NCBI RefSeq assembly: GCF_022513565.1
Contig: NZ_JAKWBE010000012.1
Coordinates: 1 to 64,000 of the forward strand
Source of the DNA: Streptomyces gilvus
GTDB taxonomy: Bacteria; Actinomycetota; Actinomycetes; Streptomycetales; Streptomycetaceae
Reading direction: 5' to 3'
DNA length: 64,000 nucleotides
A model generated the notes under the pieces. That model did no database searches and was not told the DNA's origin. It worked only from the letters and a program-made list of their open reading frames with translations. Shown one piece after another: positions 60,815 to 64,000 of the stretch. A program made the position numbers and the translations under genes. Within the stretch, counting starts at the first letter, position 1. The number at the start of each line of letters is the position of its first letter.

Positions 60815-63145
60815 GTGGACGTCACAGCAAGCGTCACATCCCGAGCGACCACCAGCATCCGCACCAGACTGCTGAGGATCCTGATCCTCGCCCTGGCCGT
60901 CCTGCTGGCGCTGCTCGGGCTCGCCGCCGCCGAGCAGATCTCCGCCTACCGCAACGCATCCGCCACCGAGGACAACGCACGCCTGGAGATCACCCTCCAG
61001 GGCCTCGTCCACGAGCTGCAGAAGGAACGCGGCCTCACCACCGGATACGTCGGCGGCGTCTGGCAGTTCAGGGCCAAGCTGCCCGCCCAGCGCGAGGCCA
61101 CCGACACCGCCCGCACCGCGCTCGACAAGGCGCTGAAGGGCCGTGGCGACCGCGCCGCCGACTCCGTGCGCGAGTCGCTCGGACGGCTCGACGGATTCGC
61201 CGGCATCCGCGGGCACGCGGACGACCACACCGGCGTCGTGAAGGACACCTTCGACTACTTCACCACCACCATCACCGTCCTCGACCGGCTCGACCTCGGC
61301 CTCGACGAGGTCCATGACGGCACCCTGCGCGACGCCTACCAGTCGCTGCAGACCCTCGGCAACGCCAAGGAGTTCACCGGCGAGGAGCGCGCCATCGTGC
61401 TCGGCTCGGTGCGCGGCGGGACGTTCCACGGCGAGGACTACAGCCGATTCCTGCAGATCCGGGCCGGCCGGCTCGCCGCCCTCGCCGCGTTCCCGCGCTC
61501 GGCCACCGCCGACCAGGAACGGCGCCTGGACGCGGCCCTGACCACCCCGGACGCCGAGCGCATGCTGGCGTACGAGAGCACCGCGGTGCACGGCGGCGGA
61601 CGGCTCGGCTCCCGCGCCATTCCGCCGATGGCCTGGTGGGACGCGACGACCTCCACCATCAACGGACTGCGCCAGGTGCAGGTCTCGCTCGGCACCGACG
61701 TCGAGAACCGCGCCGCCGAGCTGGAGAGCGCCGCCCAGCGCGACCTGCTGCTGTTCGCGCTGCTCGCCCTCGGCACCGTCGCGGCCCTCGGCGCCCTCGC
61801 CCTCGACTGTGTACGGTCCGTCTCCGCGCCGCTCGTCGAACTCGCCCAGCAGGCCCGGGAGATGGCCGGCCAACGACTGCCGCGCGCCGTCGCCGCCGTA
61901 CAGAACGCCGAATCCGGGGACACTCCCGAACCACCCGCCCCACTGACCCTCCCCGGCAGGGCGGGCGCCGAGGTGCGCGAGGTGGCCGAGGCCTTCGACC
62001 GCGTCCAGCGCGCCGCCTTCGACCTCGCCACCGAACAGGCCGTGCTGCGCCGCAACGCCACCGACTCCCTGGTCAGCCTGGGCCGCCGCAACCAGAACCT
62101 GGTCCGCCGGCAGATCAGCTTCATCAACAAGCTGGAGCACGAGGACGCCGACCCGGCCACCCTGGGCAACCTCTTCGAACTCGACCACCTCGCCACCCGG
62201 ATGCGCCGCAACGCCGAGAGCCTGTTGGTGCTCGCCGGCGAGTCCAGCCCCCGCCCCTGGGCCACCCCGCTCGCCCTCACCGACGTACTGCGCGCCGCGC
62301 TCTCCGAGGTCGAGGAGTACCGCCGGGTCACCCTGCGGCGGATCGAGCCCGCGCACATCACCGGCTCCGTCGTCGCCGAAGTCGCCCATCTGCTCGCCGA
62401 GCTGGTCGAGAACGCGCTCAGCTTCTCGCCACCCGACTCCGACGTCGAGGTCGAGGGCCGGCGCACCAGCGCCGGATACCTGGTCGCGATCGTCGACCAC
62501 GGGTTCGGCATGGACGCCCAGGCGCTCGCCGAGGCCAACGTACGGCTGTCCGGCACCGCGAGCTTCATGGCCGAACCCACCCGGTTCCTCGGTCACTTCG
62601 TGGTCGGCGCCCTCGCCCGCAAGTGCGGCATCGAGGTACGGCTCGGGGAGGCGCCGGCGGCCGGCGTGGTCGCCCGGGTGCTGATCCCGACCTCCCTGCT
62701 CACGGAGGCCCCGCGCAAGAAGGGGGCGGACAAGACGCCGGACAAGGCGGTGCTGCCCGCACCGCGCAAGGAGACGGAGATGCCGGCCGCCGAGCCGGTC
62801 ACCGTGGCGGCGGAAGCGAAGCCGAAGAGCGTGGACCAGAAAAGGAACGAGAACCGGGACGAGGGCCGCGGCGCCGGCGTGAAGGGCGGCACCTCCGCCG
62901 CCCGTACCCGCAACGGGCTCGTCAAGCGGCCCCGGCGCAGCGCGATCGCGGACGCCGTCAGCGAGACGGACCGGCCGCGGCGGCCGGCGCCCGCCGGGCC
63001 GGCCGCCGACCGGAGCCCCGAGGAGATCTCCGGGATGCTCTCCACCCTGCGCAGCGCCCATATGCGGGGCGGGATCAGCGTGGAGAAGGAGAAGAAGCAG
63101 GACCGGCAGCGGTCCGCCGAACAGGGTGAGGGTGACGCCGAATGA
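60815..63145 (+). CDS. cvnA: Conservon CvnA-type sensor histidine-kinase-like protein
   Basis: The 776-residue membrane protein has an N-terminal helix (IRTRLLRILILALAVLLALLGL), an extracytoplasmic nitrate/nitrite-sensing-like domain (LVHELQKERGLTTGYVGG...), a second helix (LLLFALLALGTVAALGALAL), then a HAMP-like linker and a histidine-kinase ATPase region (SVVAEVAHLLAELVENALSF, N box; VAIVDHGFGMDAQALAEAN, G box). A canonical phospho-accepting H box is not obvious. The C-terminus is disordered. GTG 60815 lies eight bases after a TATAAG hexamer, suggesting a leaderless start. cvnB follows with a four-base overlap. Confidence 0.92.
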   Translation: MDVTASVTSRATTSIRTRLLRILILALAVLLALLGLAAAEQISAYRNASATEDNARLEITLQGLVHELQKERGLTTGYVGGVWQFRAKLPAQREATDTARTALDKALKGRGDRAADSVRESLGRLDGFAGIRGHADDHTGVVKDTFDYFTTTITVLDRLDLGLDEVHDGTLRDAYQSLQTLGNAKEFTGEERAIVLGSVRGGTFHGEDYSRFLQIRAGRLAALAAFPRSATADQERRLDAALTTPDAERMLAYESTAVHGGGRLGSRAIPPMAWWDATTSTINGLRQVQVSLGTDVENRAAELESAAQRDLLLFALLALGTVAALGALALDCVRSVSAPLVELAQQAREMAGQRLPRAVAAVQNAESGDTPEPPAPLTLPGRAGAEVREVAEAFDRVQRAAFDLATEQAVLRRNATDSLVSLGRRNQNLVRRQISFINKLEHEDADPATLGNLFELDHLATRMRRNAESLLVLAGESSPRPWATPLALTDVLRAALSEVEEYRRVTLRRIEPAHITGSVVAEVAHLLAELVENALSFSPPDSDVEVEGRRTSAGYLVAIVDHGFGMDAQALAEANVRLSGTASFMAEPTRFLGHFVVGALARKCGIEVRLGEAPAAGVVARVLIPTSLLTEAPRKKGADKTPDKAVLPAPRKETEMPAAEPVTVAAEAKPKSVDQKRNENRDEGRGAGVKGGTSAARTRNGLVKRPRRSAIADAVSETDRPRRPAPAGPAADRSPEEISGMLSTLRSAHMRGGISVEKEKKQDRQRSAEQGEGDAE

Positions 63146-63570
63146 CCACCGTGGACGCCCACAACGACTCGCAGACCTTCAACTGGCTGCTCGCCAACTT
63201 CGTCCGGAGCACCGACGGGGTACGGGACGCGGTCGCCGTCTCCTCCGACGGACTGCTGATCGCCGTGTCCGACGGGCTCGGGCGGACCGAGGCCGACCAT
63301 CTCGCGGCGATCGTGTCGGGGCTGAGCAGCCTGGCGCGCAGCGCGTCCAAGCGGTACGGCTTCGACGGGGTCAAGCTCATCATGATCGAGATGGGCCGCG
63401 GATTCCTGCTCGTCTCCGCGATCCGGGACGGCAGCTGTCTCGGGGTGCTCGCCGACAGCAGCGGTGAACTGGGCCTGGTCGGCTATGAGATGGCGGTGCT
63501 CGCGGAGCGGGCGGGTGATCTGCTCACGCCCACCCTCATCGCCGATCTGCGGCAGGCGTTGCCGCGGTGA
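63142..63570 (+). CDS. cvnB: Conservon CvnB-type roadblock/LC7 protein
   Basis: The 142-residue protein has the roadblock/LC7 pattern (FVRSTDGVRDAVAVSSDGLLIAVSDGLGRTEADHLAAIVSGLSSLA), which serves as a GTPase-activating or scaffold partner of the CvnD GTPase. ATG 63142 overlaps the cvnA stop (ATGA). Confidence 0.94.
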   Translation: MTTVDAHNDSQTFNWLLANFVRSTDGVRDAVAVSSDGLLIAVSDGLGRTEADHLAAIVSGLSSLARSASKRYGFDGVKLIMIEMGRGFLLVSAIRDGSCLGVLADSSGELGLVGYEMAVLAERAGDLLTPTLIADLRQALPR

Positions 63571-63923
63571 ACGGCGAACTCCCCATGGACGTAGAACCGG
63601 TTGAGGACGCGACCTTCGTCCGGCCGTTCATCATCACCGGCGGCCGGGCCGAGCCGCTCCGGGCGGACCTTCGGCTGGAGACGCTGGTCGTGGCCGTCGG
63701 TGCGCCCGACGAGACGCTGACCTTTGAACGGCGGCACATCGTCGCGGTGTGCGAGCAGCCGACGACGGTCGCGGAGGTGGCGTCACGGGTCGGCGTGCCG
63801 CTCGGCGTGGCCAAGGTGCTCGTGTCCGACCTCGTCGTCGCGGGTCAGCTGACCTGCCGGCAACCCGCGGAGCTGCCGCTCCAGACGCTGGAAAGGATCA
63901 GGGACCATGTCCGGGCGCTCTGA
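63567..63923 (+). CDS. cvnC: Conservon CvnC-type DUF742 protein
   Basis: The 118-residue protein matches DUF742: FVRPFIITGGRAEPLR, then a winged-helix-like C-terminal (TTVAEVASRVGVPLGVAKVLVSDLVVAGQL). It lies between cvnB and cvnD as in all conservons. GTG 63567 overlaps the cvnB stop (GTGA). Confidence 0.93.
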   Translation: MNGELPMDVEPVEDATFVRPFIITGGRAEPLRADLRLETLVVAVGAPDETLTFERRHIVAVCEQPTTVAEVASRVGVPLGVAKVLVSDLVVAGQLTCRQPAELPLQTLERIRDHVRAL

Positions 63924-64000
63924 CAGGACCGTGCCCCTCGCCGTGAAGATCGTGGTGAGCGGGGGACTCGGGGTCGGGAAGACCACGTTCATCGGGGCGA
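63907..64000 (+). CDS. cvnD: Conservon CvnD-type GTPase, cut by the window end
   Basis: Only the first 31 residues are present: MSGRSDRTVPLAVKIVVSGG followed by LGVGKTTFIGA, containing the P-loop GGLGVGKTT. ATG 63907 lies within the end of cvnC (17-bp overlap) with AAAGGA about ten bases upstream. It completes the cvnA-B-C-D order. Confidence 0.9.
   Translation, partial: MSGRSDRTVPLAVKIVVSGGLGVGKTTFIGA

Noticed and set aside
59432..63061. A 1209-residue open frame on the minus strand across the DUF5685 and cvnA genes
   Set aside because: Antisense shadow of clear genes with no family signature.

Overview
The window is a GC-rich, gene-dense piece of an actinobacterial chromosome and reads as Streptomyces. 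Supporting signs are strong third-position GC bias, many GTG starts, ATGA/GTGA overlaps, an SsgA-free but SepF-like (SflA) division gene, a Cvn conservon, mycothiol-type (TIGR03086) genes, and the order recN, pyrG, ald, parA, scpA, scpB, rluB, aroH, tyrA, cmk, plsC and der. All calls come from reading the sequence; no database search was run.

Layout. 1-257: tail of an rRNA operon (23S-5S spacer, 5S rRNA, strong terminator). 292-4606: an RG/RDDR-repeat protein with a TPR-like C-terminus, a DUF1015 protein and a HAD-IIA phosphatase. 4671-7622: an iron-box-controlled siderophore ABC transporter (two FecCD permeases and an ATPase). 7606-14942: SCP2-like protein, a small protein, tlyA-nadK-recN, a GT4 glycosyltransferase and a PucR regulator. 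15012-15510: a non-coding tandem array of about 119-bp units with a covarying hairpin. 15584-23695: GH15 hydrolase, pyrG, Nudix hydrolase, a STAND/TPR protein and ald. 24065-29204: chromosome-segregation operon parA, a ribbon-helix-helix partner, scpA, scpB and rluB. 29277-33178: an ECF sigma gene broken by a 34-nt quasi-palindromic insertion, its TIGR03086 partner, an MFS exporter and a DUF72 protein.

33204-36464 holds the most interesting accessory locus. An NrtR-like Nudix regulator with a palindromic operator over its own promoter is followed by an ADP-ribosylglycohydrolase and two RlaP-like nucleotidyltransferases facing each other. This suggests an NAD/ADP-ribose-linked nucleic-acid repair or modification module. 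36487-38164 is a lipoprotein, membrane-protein and Rieske operon. 38390-42838 is the aroH-tyrA-cmk-plsC-der housekeeping block.

42906-44132 encodes two unrecognised Streptomyces-type proteins, and 44643-45308 an Rpf-LysM resuscitation factor. 45400-51460 is a branched-chain amino-acid-type transporter in which both permeases and one ATPase are fused into a 985-residue protein. Beside it are a second ATPase, a membrane protein with an Ada-like Cys motif, and divergent lipoprotein and substrate-binding genes. 51473-59137 contains a decayed WYL regulator, an orphan ctaD, an I78 inhibitor, a PAP2-like protein, a mannosyltransferase, an MFS exporter, an acyl-CoA dehydrogenase remnant and sflA. 59447-60625 is a DUF5685 protein with an extreme Cys-rich tail. 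60815-64000 is a Cvn conservon (cvnA-B-C and the start of cvnD), cut by the window end.
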